From: Cryobacterium sp. Y11
Lineage (GTDB): Bacteria > Actinomycetota > Actinomycetes > Actinomycetales > Microbacteriaceae
Assembly: GCF_002929535.1 (NCBI RefSeq)
Contig: NZ_PJJO01000059.1
Span: 62,001-126,000, forward strand
Length of the DNA stretch: 64,000 nucleotides
Direction of reading: 5' to 3'
Position 1 is the stretch's first letter; every line of letters starts with the position of its first letter. The translations under genes and the position numbers were made by a program. Below are positions 53,356 to 61,524 of this stretch, in pieces. Below the pieces are notes generated by a model. It did no database searches. It saw nothing but the letters and a program-made list of their open reading frames with translations, and was not told where the DNA came from.

Positions 53356-54156
53356 TTAGAATGCCGGAGGCACACCGAGCCCCTCAAGCGTCTTGCGCAC
53401 ATAGCTACTCGTGAGTGCTTTCTTGAGTGCCGCGATTTCCGGCGAATCGGCGTTGTCTTCGCGGGAGACCAGAGTGACCGCGAACTGCGGATCATCTTCC
53501 ACGGCGAGCCCATTCTCCTCCGGAGTGAGGTCAAGCAGGCGCGCAAACGACGGCAGGTTGAATACGGCATCCGCTTCGTCGTAGGCCGTGTTTAACTGCA
53601 GCAGGTCCACCTGGGTAATCTTCAATTGGAGCGGGTTTTGAGTAATGTCGTCGACGGTGGAGGCGAAGCGCTCGACGCTCGGGTCCAGTGTGATGATGTC
53701 GTTGTCTGCCAGCATTTGCAGGGCGCGTGCGGCGTTTGATTTGTCGTTGGGAATGACGACGCTACCGTTGTCCGGCAGTTCCTTCAACGAGGAGAGATTC
53801 TTCGAGTAGAACGCTACGACCGTCGAGTACACCGGCTGCACGGTCACCAGTGTCGCATCGTTCTTCTCGTTGAAGTCCTCCATGAACCCGGGAAACTGTA
53901 CGAGGTTCGCATCGATCTCGTCGTGCTGGAGTAAAACGTTTGGCTGTACATAGTCAGTGACAGGCACGAGCTCGACCGTGTAGCCGGGCCCGATAACCTT
54001 GGCGGCGGCCTCAACGGCGTCCGTCATGGGGGTGACTGTCGCTGCGACCTTGATGGTCACGATTCCGCTCGTCGCCGAGTCTTCGGCTTGAGCGCATCCG
54101 GTCGTAAGCAGAATGACGGATGCCACGGCGAGGGTAACAATGGGACGAAGTTTCAT
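53356..54156 (-). CDS. metQ: Methionine-type ABC importer substrate-binding lipoprotein (NlpA/MetQ family)
   Basis: 266 residues. The lipobox cysteine is in LLTTGCAQA (about residue 21). The mature part is NlpA-like: IVTIKVAATVTPMTDAVEAA, NVLLQHDEIDANLVQF, VVIPNDKSNAARALQML. ATG at 54156 was chosen because KLRPIVTLAVASVILLTTGC is the signal peptide; a longer in-frame start at 54210 is less likely. It ends the metN-metI-metQ operon. Confidence 0.85.
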   Translation of the reverse strand: MKLRPIVTLAVASVILLTTGCAQAEDSATSGIVTIKVAATVTPMTDAVEAAAKVIGPGYTVELVPVTDYVQPNVLLQHDEIDANLVQFPGFMEDFNEKNDATLVTVQPVYSTVVAFYSKNLSSLKELPDNGSVVIPNDKSNAARALQMLADNDIITLDPSVERFASTVDDITQNPLQLKITQVDLLQLNTAYDEADAVFNLPSFARLLDLTPEENGLAVEDDPQFAVTLVSREDNADSPEIAALKKALTSSYVRKTLEGLGVPPAF

Positions 54157-54175
54157 GGACAACTTTCTGTATGGA

Positions 54176-54847
54176 TCAACGTTTGTCGAGCGCGGCCGAC
54201 ACTCTTTCACCGGCTACTTGGAGCAGCTGGACGCAGATGATGACGATCACGATCGTCGAGTACATCAGGGGATAGTCATACTCCTGGTAGCCATAGCGCA
54301 ACGCGAAGTCGCCGAGGCCGCCGCCCCCCACGATGCCGAGCACCGTTGAGTATGAGATGAGGCTGATTGCGGCGGAGGTGAGCACGTAAACCAGTCCGGG
54401 ACGCGCCTCGACCAGGAGGAAATGGATGACGATCTGCGTAGCATCCGCCCCCATCGACCGCGCCGCGGAGATCACACCGGGCGATACCTCCAGGAGGGTC
54501 TGCTCGACGAGGCGGGCGTAGAGTGCGACGCCCACGAAGCACAGGGGGAATGTTGCGGCGCCGGTACCGAAGGTCGTACCGAAAAGAAGACGGGTAAAAG
54601 GGATGAGGAAGACGACGAAGAGTAGGAACGGGAATGAGCGCACGATCGTGACATAAAGATTCGCGACTCTCCACACGTGGCGGTTCTCTCGAACGCCGCC
54701 GGGGCGAGTGAGGTAGATGAGTACGCCGAGCGGGAGGCCCAGTAGAACGGCCGCCGCGAGGGAGAAGGCGAGCATGTAACCGGTCTCAGCCAAGGCGATA
54801 CCGATCTTGTCGGCGTTTCCGGTGAGGGAATCGATCAGGCCGTTCAT
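54176..54847 (-). CDS. metI: Methionine-type ABC importer permease
   Basis: 223 residues with five hydrophobic segments; the permease loop LEVSPGVISAARSMGADATQIV (quoted part EVSPGVISAARSMGADATQI) matches MetI. Its start overlaps the metN stop by four bases, so translation is coupled; metQ follows 19 bases after its stop. Confidence 0.85.
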   Translation of the reverse strand: MNGLIDSLTGNADKIGIALAETGYMLAFSLAAAVLLGLPLGVLIYLTRPGGVRENRHVWRVANLYVTIVRSFPFLLFVVFLIPFTRLLFGTTFGTGAATFPLCFVGVALYARLVEQTLLEVSPGVISAARSMGADATQIVIHFLLVEARPGLVYVLTSAAISLISYSTVLGIVGGGGLGDFALRYGYQEYDYPLMYSTIVIVIICVQLLQVAGERVSAALDKR

Positions 54848-55587
54848 GCGCCGAGTACCCGTCGGGCGTGGTCGAGGTAGCTGACCTCGTCGTCGCGCTG
54901 ACGTTCGGCGCGAATGATGGGGATAATGTCCCTGAGTACGCCGCGTTCGAGTACCGCGGCCCGGTCGCAGATCGCCGCTACTGCGTTAAGTTGGTGCGTG
55001 ACGAGCACGATTGTCGTGCCGAATTCGTCGCGGGTGTGAGCGAGCAGCTTCAGGATGTCGGCCGCCGTTCTCGTGTCGAGGGCGCTCGTTGGCTCGTCAC
55101 AGAGCAGGAGTCCCGGTCGTGTGACGAGGGCACGTGCGATCGCGACGCGCTGCTTTTGGCCGCCGGAGAGTTGGGCGGGGTAGTTGTTGGCGCGGTCGTG
55201 GAGGTCGACGTAGTCCAGTAGCTGGTTCACCAGATCGGTATCTTTGCGGCGCTGGAGCCTGAGTGGCAGTGCTATGTTCTGTCGCACGGTGCGGTTGGAG
55301 AGCAGGTTGAAATCCTGGAAGATCATTCCGATGCGGCGGCGCAATAGGCGTCTCTCGCGGGCACCAATCGACTGAGGATCCGTGTCTTCGATGAGCACGC
55401 GACCGGAGGTCGGATGATCGACAGCATCAAGCAGGCCGAGCAAGGTCGATTTTCCCGCGCCGGATTCGCCGATGACGCCGATGATCTCGCCGCGTGCGAT
55501 CGTGAGATTGATGCCCTCAAGTGCGGTCGTAGCACCATAGCGTACGGTGACATCGTCAAGTACGGCAACCGGGCCTGCCTCCGGCAT
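54844..55587 (-). CDS. metN: Methionine-type ABC importer ATPase, without NIL domain
   Basis: 247 residues. Walker [14 protein letters not shown], signature [15 protein letters not shown], Walker [15 protein letters not shown]. The usual MetN is about 340 residues because of a C-terminal methionine-sensing NIL/ACT-like domain; that domain is missing here, so transport would lack transinhibition by methionine. The assignment as a Met importer depends on metI and metQ next to it; a related amino-acid substrate is possible. Confidence 0.8.
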   Translation of the reverse strand: MPEAGPVAVLDDVTVRYGATTALEGINLTIARGEIIGVIGESGAGKSTLLGLLDAVDHPTSGRVLIEDTDPQSIGARERRLLRRRIGMIFQDFNLLSNRTVRQNIALPLRLQRRKDTDLVNQLLDYVDLHDRANNYPAQLSGGQKQRVAIARALVTRPGLLLCDEPTSALDTRTAADILKLLAHTRDEFGTTIVLVTHQLNAVAAICDRAAVLERGVLRDIIPIIRAERQRDDEVSYLDHARRVLGA

Positions 55588-55790
55588 GCGTCGCCCCGCT
55601 TTCGCATTCGAATGATTTCTGGGCTGAATCCAAGTATACGGTCGCAGCGGGAGTGTCGAATTACTTCGTCGGCCTCACTGTCGTTCCGTTGAACGTGTCC
55701 GTGTCGCTGACCGCGATTCTGGATTCAGACGAGGCATCGGTCGAAGAAATATGGTGATCAGTGGTGCAGTTAATCCGCACCAAGATCAGT

Positions 55791-55817
55791 TGATAATGGT
55801 TTTGACAATCATTATCA
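55791..55817 (+). promoter_or_regulatory. Zur box upstream of znuA
   Basis: TGACAATCATTATCA (55803-55817) is a near-palindrome of the 7-1-7 type used by Zur; TGATAATGG at 55791 adds a second half-site. It lies 20-45 bases before the znuA ATG. Confidence 0.8.
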
Positions 55818-55836
55818 ACAGGGCTAATCTCAAAAT

Positions 55837-56883
55837 ATGCACAAGAGATATTTCGCCATTCCCGCACTCTTCGCGTCCGCAGCCCTTGCCCTCTCCGGGT
55901 GCTCGGCCGGCACAACCGCCAGCGCCGACAGCGGGGCAGACGACCTCAAGGTCGTCGCCACAATGACCCAGGTCGCCGATTTCACCCGCAACGTGATCGG
56001 TGACGCGAGCAATGTCACGCTCACGCAGCTGATCCAGCCCAACCAAAGCGCCCACAGCTACGACCCCTCGGCGTCCGATCTCACCACGCTCGGTGCGGCT
56101 GATGTGCTCGTGATCAACGGTGTCGGCCTCGAAGAATGGCTCGATGACGCCATCGCGGCGTCCGGCTTCGACGGTGTCACGATCGATGGGGATACTGGCA
56201 TCACCATCGCCGAGATTGGGGCCGGCGAGGAGCACGCCGAAGACGAGCATGCCGAAGACGAGCATGCCGAAGACGAGCACGCCGAAGAAGAGGATGCCCA
56301 CGCTCACGAAGGTGGCGACCCGCACATCTGGACCGACGTGCACAACGCCGAGACCATCGTGCAGACGATCACCGACGGCCTGGCGAACGCCGACAGCGAC
56401 AACGCTGCCACCTTCGAAGCCAATGCTGCCGCGTACACGGCGCAGCTGACTGCGCTCGATGAGTGGATTCGCACCAATGTCGACACCGTGCCAGAGAGCG
56501 AACGTTTGCTCGTGAGCAACCATGATGCCCTCGGCTACTTCACCGCCGCCTACCACATCGACTATGTCGGCTCAGTCATTCCAAGCTTTGACGATAACGC
56601 GGAGCCGAGCGCTGCCGAAATTGACTCCCTCGTTGCCGCGATCACGGCCGTCGGTGTCAAAGCCGTCTTCTCCGAGGCATCGATCAGCGCCAAAACCGCC
56701 GAGACGATCGCTACCGAAGCTGGTGTCACGGTTTATTCCGGTGACGATGCCCTCTACGTTGACTCGCTCGGCCCTGCTGAAAGCGACGGCGACACCTACA
56801 TCAAGGCACAGCTGCACAACACGACGCTCATGCTCGAATCGTGGGGCGTCACCCCGTCTACCCTGCCCGCCAACCTGCAATAG
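55837..56883 (+). CDS. znuA: Zinc ABC importer substrate-binding lipoprotein
   Basis: 348 residues. The lipobox is ALSGCSAG (Cys about 24). Metal-binding fold: NQSAHSYDPSASDLTTL, IWTDVHNAETIV, AYHIDYVG. A His/acidic loop (about residues 130-158) has AEDEH three times in a row, then AEEEDAHAHE, a metal-buffering segment usual in ZnuA but here built from a 15-bp tandem repeat (56236-56280). It heads the znuACBB-zur operon under the Zur box. Confidence 0.92.
   Translation: MHKRYFAIPALFASAALALSGCSAGTTASADSGADDLKVVATMTQVADFTRNVIGDASNVTLTQLIQPNQSAHSYDPSASDLTTLGAADVLVINGVGLEEWLDDAIAASGFDGVTIDGDTGITIAEIGAGEEHAEDEHAEDEHAEDEHAEEEDAHAHEGGDPHIWTDVHNAETIVQTITDGLANADSDNAATFEANAAAYTAQLTALDEWIRTNVDTVPESERLLVSNHDALGYFTAAYHIDYVGSVIPSFDDNAEPSAAEIDSLVAAITAVGVKAVFSEASISAKTAETIATEAGVTVYSGDDALYVDSLGPAESDGDTYIKAQLHNTTLMLESWGVTPSTLPANLQ
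56236..56280 (+). repeat. Three 15-bp tandem repeats in znuA
   Basis: GCCGAAGACGAGCAY occurs three times in a row (56236, 56251, 56266), with a fourth divergent copy after it; each codes Ala-Glu-Asp-Glu-His. Confidence 0.9.
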
Positions 56884-56890
56884 TTAACCA

Positions 56891-57688
56891 GTGATTGAGA
56901 ACACTTCCGTTGAAACACCGTCAATGAACGTTGCCGCCGCTCTTCGAGTGGCGGCAGCGTCGTTCGCGTACGGCGCAGAACCGGCGCTCACCGGAATCGA
57001 CTTCACGGTGTTTCCCGGCCAAGCCGTCGCACTGATCGGCCCGAATGGCTCCGGCAAGTCCACGCTACTCAAGGGCATTCTCGGGCTCAACACCCGCACG
57101 ACTGGCACCATTGAGGTGCTTGGGGCGTGGCCGGCTCCGGCCGGCTACATCGGCTACGTTCCGCAAACTGACCAGCTCGACCCGAATTTCCCGATCTCTC
57201 TCGAACAGGTCGTCATGATGGGGCGCTACCGCTCGCTTGGCTGGTGGCGCATGCCAGCTCAGGCCGATCGCCTGGCGGTCGCCGAGGCGCTTGAGACCGT
57301 TGGCCTGAGCAGTCGGGCAAAAACTCGTTTTGGTGAGCTGTCGGGCGGGCAGCAGCAGCGCGGTTTGCTCGCGCGCGCCGTGGCATCCGCCCCGCGGTTG
57401 CTTCTACTCGACGAACCGTTCAATGGCCTCGACCAAGTGAACCGGGACGCCCTGATTGAAACCGTGAAGCGGCTCAAGCAGGAGGGCGTCGCTGTGCTCG
57501 TATCAACGCATGACCTCGATCTCGCTCGCGCCGTCTGTGAAAGTGTGCTGCTGCTCAACGGTGCCCAGGTGGCCTTCGGCCCCCGTGACGAGGTATTGAC
57601 CCTTGCCAATGTGCAGCAAGCCTTTGGCTCGGTCGGTGTGGAAATGGACACGCACACCATCGTGGTGCCCGGCCACGGGGGTCACTGA
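56891..57688 (+). CDS. znuC: Zinc ABC importer ATPase
   Basis: 265 residues. Walker A GPNGSGKSTLLKG, signature ELSGGQQQRGLLARA, Walker B LLLLDEPFNGLDQVN. GTG at 56891 is used; ATG at 56924 is an alternative. It lies seven bases after znuA and its stop TGA is followed directly by the first permease gene. Confidence 0.9.
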   Translation: MIENTSVETPSMNVAAALRVAAASFAYGAEPALTGIDFTVFPGQAVALIGPNGSGKSTLLKGILGLNTRTTGTIEVLGAWPAPAGYIGYVPQTDQLDPNFPISLEQVVMMGRYRSLGWWRMPAQADRLAVAEALETVGLSSRAKTRFGELSGGQQQRGLLARAVASAPRLLLLDEPFNGLDQVNRDALIETVKRLKQEGVAVLVSTHDLDLARAVCESVLLLNGAQVAFGPRDEVLTLANVQQAFGSVGVEMDTHTIVVPGHGGH

Positions 57689-58588
57689 GTGGATGCCTTG
57701 ATCACCGCGTTCGAGCTGCCATTCATGGCCAGGGCGCTGCTCATACTCGTCGTGCTGAGCCTGGTCGCCGGGCTAGTGGGCGTGCTGGTAAACCTGCGCG
57801 GCCTCGAGTTCATCAGCGACGGACTCACCCACGCTGTCTTTCCCGGTATCGTGATCGGATTCGTTTGGGGCGGCCGAGACGGCCTGTTCGTAGGCGCGAT
57901 GGTGGCTGCCCTTGCCGCCGCCGTGGTTCTGACCGTGATCGTCAGACGCGCCGTCACTTCGGACGCTGCGATCGCCATCGTGTTTACGGCGATGTTCAGC
58001 GTGGGAATCATCGTGGTTTCACGGGAAACAAACTTTGTCGGCCAGTTGGACTCCCTGCTCTTCGGGCGGCTGCTCACCGTCAGTGACGTCGAGGTCGATC
58101 AGGCCGTAGTGGTGTGCCTGATTGCGCTGGCTATCGTGGGTTTCACGATTAAGGAGCAGGTGTTTCGAGCCTTCGATCTTGAGGGGGCCCGGGCTGCCGG
58201 GTACCGGCCACTGGTACTGGACATTCTGCTCAACGTCGCCATCGCACTGGTGGTGGTGGCCGCGAGTAATGCGGTCGGTAACCTGCTGGTGCTCGCTGTG
58301 CTGATCGTGCCGGGCGCTGTAGCCCGACTGGTCACGAATCGTCTGTGGCTGCTCTTTCCGGTGGCCGCCGGCTTTGCGATTCTCGCCGCCTGGGTGGGAC
58401 TCGCGCTCGGCTATGCAGCCTCGGTGAATGGCGGCGTCGACCTGCCGAGCGGGGCAACCGTCGTGCTCCTGCTCGTCGCTGGCTACGTGCTGGCCTTGGG
58501 TGCTCGGCTCGGAATCGACCGGCTCGGTGTTGGCCGGATAGGCGGCCCGCGTCGGTCGAGACTTCGCGCTGAGCAGGGGGCACTCTGA
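57689..58588 (+). CDS. znuB: Zinc ABC importer permease (ZnuB family), first copy
   Basis: 299 residues with eight to nine hydrophobic segments of the metal ABC-3 family: [21 protein letters not shown], and [22 protein letters not shown] with [23 protein letters not shown] at 57689 follows the ATPase stop with no gap. The last base is shared with the next start. Two ZnuB-type permeases in a row suggest a heterodimeric channel. A degenerate parS-like sequence lies inside at 58015-58030. Confidence 0.87.
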   Translation: MDALITAFELPFMARALLILVVLSLVAGLVGVLVNLRGLEFISDGLTHAVFPGIVIGFVWGGRDGLFVGAMVAALAAAVVLTVIVRRAVTSDAAIAIVFTAMFSVGIIVVSRETNFVGQLDSLLFGRLLTVSDVEVDQAVVVCLIALAIVGFTIKEQVFRAFDLEGARAAGYRPLVLDILLNVAIALVVVAASNAVGNLLVLAVLIVPGAVARLVTNRLWLLFPVAAGFAILAAWVGLALGYAASVNGGVDLPSGATVVLLLVAGYVLALGARLGIDRLGVGRIGGPRRSRLRAEQGAL

Positions 58589-59439
58589 TGGGATACTTCG
58601 AACAGGCCCTTCTGGCGGCGTTATTGATCGGGGCGCTCAGCGGCCTGGTTGGCACCCTCGTTGTGCTGCGCCAGCGCACCTTCTTTGCGCAGGCACTCAC
58701 TCACGCGACCTTCCCTGGAGCGGTGGGCGCAGCGATTCTTGGTGTCAGTATTCCGCTCGGGGCCGCCGTGGCGAGCGTGTTCATCGTGGGCATCATGACC
58801 ATGATTGGGCGCGTCAAACGACAGGGAAATCAGGTGGCATCTGGCATTTTGCTGACAGCAGGGTTCGCCATCGGTGTTCTGCTTCAGGCGCTGAACCCCT
58901 CTCTGCCGGTGAGAGTGGATTCCTATCTGGTCGGTTCCATTCTCACGGTGACTACCAAGGACGTGACGCTGGTGATCACCGTGCTGGCCTTCGCCGTGCT
59001 GGCGATCGTGTTTTTTGGCAGACAGATCATGTTCTCTACCTTTGACGTGAACGGATACCGCGCCGCCGGTTACCGAGAATGGCCAATCGAAATGCTGACC
59101 CTGGTGCTGATCACCGCGACGGTCGTTAGTGCCATCCCGGCGGTCGGCGCCATCCTCGCGATCGCTTTGATCGCCGCCCCCGCGGCGGCCGCCCGTCTCA
59201 TATCGCGCACAACCGCGCAGATGTTTGTGATCGCCCCCGTGCTCGGGGCGGTTTCAGGCGTGAGTGGTGTGCTGCTCTCCCGCGCGCTCAACGTGGCCGC
59301 CGGCCCGACCATCGCGCTGGTGGCGGCTGCGTTCTTTGTGGTTGCCCTCGTCGCCCGGCGAGTGCGGGGTGCCGTGCGAGCGCCCCGCCAAGGAGAAGCT
59401 CGCCGCACCGCGCGAACATCACTACGGTTGAAGACATGA
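58588..59439 (+). CDS. Zinc ABC importer permease (ZnuB family), second copy
   Basis: 283 residues. The same family: FFAQALTHATFPGAVGAAILG, FDVNGYRAAGYREWPIEMLTL, AILAIALIAAPAAAARLI. The C-terminus is basic. It overlaps the zur start by four bases, as ATGA. It probably pairs with the first permease; both are needed for one importer. Confidence 0.87.
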   Translation: MGYFEQALLAALLIGALSGLVGTLVVLRQRTFFAQALTHATFPGAVGAAILGVSIPLGAAVASVFIVGIMTMIGRVKRQGNQVASGILLTAGFAIGVLLQALNPSLPVRVDSYLVGSILTVTTKDVTLVITVLAFAVLAIVFFGRQIMFSTFDVNGYRAAGYREWPIEMLTLVLITATVVSAIPAVGAILAIALIAAPAAAARLISRTTAQMFVIAPVLGAVSGVSGVLLSRALNVAAGPTIALVAAAFFVVALVARRVRGAVRAPRQGEARRTARTSLRLKT

Positions 59440-59837
59440 AGCGAAACACCTGGCAGCGCGAGGCCGTGCGCGGCGCCCTCGACGGCAACGACGGATTCGT
59501 CAGCGCGCAGGGGCTGCACTCGGCACTGCACGCGGCCGGATCCCCGATCGGTCTCGCGACGGTCTACCGCGCCCTGGCCGACCTCGCTGTCACGGGCGAG
59601 GCAGACTCACTCCAATCGCCAGAGGGCGAAAGCCTGTATCGCGCCTGCAGTACCGATGAGCACCACCATCACCTGATCTGCCGCAACTGTGGCTTGACCG
59701 TCGAGATCGAAGCGGATGCCGTCGAAACGTGGGCGAAAGATGTCGCCGCCCAAAACGGCTTCACCGGAGCTGCCCACGTCGTGGACGTCTTCGGCCTCTG
59801 CGCCGAGTGCACGGCCAAGTTCGCCGCATCCGCTTAA
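59436..59837 (+). CDS. zur: Zinc uptake regulator (Fur family)
   Basis: 133 residues. The winged helix reads QGLHSALHAAGSPIGLATVYRAL; the dimerisation part has HHHHLICRNCGLTVEIE and the second structural Zn pair LCAECTAKF. The zinc-responsive branch is inferred from the operon, since it is the last gene of znuACBB. It would bind the box at 55803-55817. Confidence 0.88.
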   Translation: MKRNTWQREAVRGALDGNDGFVSAQGLHSALHAAGSPIGLATVYRALADLAVTGEADSLQSPEGESLYRACSTDEHHHHLICRNCGLTVEIEADAVETWAKDVAAQNGFTGAAHVVDVFGLCAECTAKFAASA

Positions 59838-60006
59838 CAACTTTCGGGTGGATTTGCTCTAGGCGGGGAAGATCTAGTAGCGTGAATAGCTGCTACGCCT
59901 GTGTGCGTACATTGCGGGTGCACTCCCCAGCTTTGGCTGATGTGGGTTGCGCCCGTCGACAAGGGATCTTGGGAAGGGCATTCGCCCTTCGGTAATGGAG
60001 GAAACC
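59838..60006 (+). promoter_or_regulatory. Leader before rpmB
   Basis: I see no Zur box here. GAAGGGC (59973-59979) and GCCCTTC (59984-59990) form a short hairpin just before the ribosome site GGAGG; it could tune translation. Confidence 0.4.
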
Positions 60007-60243
60007 ATGGCATCTGTATGCCAGGTGACCGGAGCTGTTCCCGGCTTCGGACACAACATTTCACACTCGCACCGACGCACCAAGCGTCGTTTCGACCCGA
60101 ACGTTCAGAAGAAGACGTACTACGTGCCGTCGCTTCGTCGCAAGGTCACACTGACCCTGTCCGCAAAGGGCATCAAGGTTATTGATGCTCGTGGTATCGA
60201 GAGTGTCGTCAAAGACGTTCTCGCTCGTGGGGTGAAGATCTAA
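60007..60243 (+). CDS. rpmB: 50S ribosomal protein L28 (cysteine-poor type)
   Basis: 78 residues with the L28 core [25 protein letters not shown] and [15 protein letters not shown] (quoted in parts). Only one cysteine is present, so the CxxC zinc knuckle of C+ L28 proteins is broken. ATG at 60007 was chosen after GGAGG; an in-frame ATG at 59947 is less likely. It starts a three-gene ribosomal operon. Confidence 0.93.
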   Translation: MASVCQVTGAVPGFGHNISHSHRRTKRRFDPNVQKKTYYVPSLRRKVTLTLSAKGIKVIDARGIESVVKDVLARGVKI

Positions 60244-60410
60244 TGGCTAAGGCTCATGACGTACGTCCGATCATCAAGCTTCGTTCCACGGCTGGAACCG
60301 GTTACACCTATGTGACCAAGAAGAACCGCCGTAACGACCCCGACCGTCTGGTACTCAAGAAGTACGACCCGGTCATCCGTAAGCACGTTGACTTTCGTGA
60401 GGAGCGCTAA
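60243..60410 (+). CDS. rpmG: 50S ribosomal protein L33 (cysteine-free type)
   Basis: 55 residues, too short for most gene finders. It starts [15 protein letters not shown] and ends [14 protein letters not shown]. No zinc-binding cysteines are present. Its ATG overlaps the rpmB stop (TAATG), and rpsN starts three bases after its TAA. Confidence 0.95.
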   Translation: MAKAHDVRPIIKLRSTAGTGYTYVTKKNRRNDPDRLVLKKYDPVIRKHVDFREER

Positions 60411-60412
60411 AC

Positions 60413-60718
60413 ATGGCGAAGAAGAGCATGATTGCCAAGAACAACCAGCGCAAGGTCATCGTCGAGCGCTACGCCGTCAAGCGCCTGGAGCTCAAGAAGG
60501 CTCTGGTTGACCCTGCTGGCACCGACGAGTCGCGTGAAGCCGCTCGCAAGGGCCTGCAGAAGCTGCCGCGCAACGCGAGCCCGGTGCGCCTGCGCAACCG
60601 TGACGCCGTTGACGGTCGTCCCCGTGGCCACCTCTCCAAGTTCGGCATCTCGCGTGTTCGTTTTCGCGACATGGCGCACCGCGGTGAGCTGCCCGGCATC
60701 ACTAAGTCCAGCTGGTAA
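60413..60718 (+). CDS. rpsN: 30S ribosomal protein S14 (long, cysteine-free type)
   Basis: 101 residues, the long S14 form ([20 protein letters not shown] ... RCGRPRG-equivalent [17 protein letters not shown]). The C-x-x-C zinc pair of the short type is absent. In actinobacteria this form replaces the zinc one when zinc is scarce. It ends the operon; a hairpin follows. Confidence 0.93.
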   Translation: MAKKSMIAKNNQRKVIVERYAVKRLELKKALVDPAGTDESREAARKGLQKLPRNASPVRLRNRDAVDGRPRGHLSKFGISRVRFRDMAHRGELPGITKSSW

Positions 60719-60769
60719 CTCCTTCTGGCAGCCGCTGAAGCTTGTCTTCGGTGGCCTCTGAATCATCCA

Positions 60770-60801
60770 AATGGGATGTCGGCTTCGGCTGACATCCCAT
60801 T
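60770..60801 (+). terminator. Terminator after rpsN
   Basis: AATGGGATGTC pairs with GACATCCCATT across a loop with CTTCG. It lies about 50 bases after rpsN and ends with TGTGGTTT. Confidence 0.85.
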
Positions 60802-61052
60802 GTGGTTTAACCTGCCTTGTCCCCTGGTCGGTCTGCTGCTTGGCCCTCGGCGGTTTCGCGGAGAGCGAAAATCGGGTGCTCCAGAGGGAGAAACTACCCG
60901 AAATGGCCCAAAAACGCCGTAAATCCGGGGATTTTGGCGGATCAATGCTAGATTTCAACTCGGTCGATCCGACCAGCGGGGCTTCTCTTCGAGGAGCATC
61001 CGTATTACGAATATCGCTGTTTTTACAGACGAAGGTCCGAGGAGGACACTCA
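60802..61052. other. Intergenic stretch before the HU gene
   Basis: No gene is seen beyond an in-frame upstream extension of HU, which has no family similarity. GAGGAGGA at 61039-61046 is the HU ribosome site. Confidence 0.5.
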
Positions 61053-61340
61053 ATGGCTGACAAGTCGCTGAACAAGACCGAGCTCGTTGCCAAGGTTGCC
61101 GCTGACTCCGGACAGAGCCAGGCCGCCGTTGACGGCGTTCTGAACGCATTCTTTGCAACCCTGGCCGAGACCGTTGCCGCCGATGGCAAGGTCACCATCC
61201 CCGGGTGGTTGGGCGTCGAGCGCACCGCAACCGCTGCTCGCACCGGCCGCAACCCGCAGACCGGCGAAGAAATCGCCATCGCTGCCGGCCACCGCGTCAA
61301 GCTGACCGCCGGAAGCAAGCTCAAGGCTGCCGCTAAGTAG
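61053..61340 (+). CDS. HU-family nucleoid protein
   Basis: 95 residues, a compact HU/IHF fold: LNKTELVAKVAADSGQSQAAV, FATLAETVAADGKVTIPGWL, and the DNA-binding arm ERTATAARTGRNPQTGEEI. No Lys/Ala-rich tail follows, so it is not the long mycobacterial HupB type. ATG at 61053 follows GGAGG. HU bends DNA and compacts the nucleoid. Confidence 0.92.
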   Translation: MADKSLNKTELVAKVAADSGQSQAAVDGVLNAFFATLAETVAADGKVTIPGWLGVERTATAARTGRNPQTGEEIAIAAGHRVKLTAGSKLKAAAK

Positions 61341-61354
61341 CTTTAGCAGTAAAA

Positions 61355-61384
61355 AAGGGGCGTCGACCACGGTCGGTGCCCCTT
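61355..61384 (+). terminator. Terminator after the HU gene
   Basis: AAGGGGC pairs with GCCCCTT around an inner CGACC/GGTCG pair. T-run is short; an A-run precedes it. Confidence 0.75.
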
Positions 61385-61415
61385 GTGCGTCCCCTCTGGG
61401 CATCCGTTCGCCGAG

Positions 61416-61461
61416 CCGTGAGTCGCGGTGTGAAACCTCGTAAACGGGCCACGACTCACGG
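61416..61461. repeat. Inverted repeat upstream of copD/ctaG
   Basis: CCGTGAGTCG (61416-61425) and CGACTCACGG (61452-61461) are perfect arms with 26 bases between. It lies 64 bases before the next start and may be an operator or a hairpin. Confidence 0.5.
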
Positions 61462-61524
61462 GTCGACCTCGGTTCGGACCTTCGGCGCGACGGATGCCCA
61501 GAGTTGGGCGAATAAACTGGGCTG

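Noticed and set aside
58015-58030. parS-like GGTTTCACGGGAAACA inside znuB
   Set aside because: It has two mismatches including one in the central core, lies in a coding region far from the array, and is isolated.
59838-60006. A Zur box before rpmB
   Set aside because: I searched for the 7-1-7 palindrome found before znuA and saw nothing similar.
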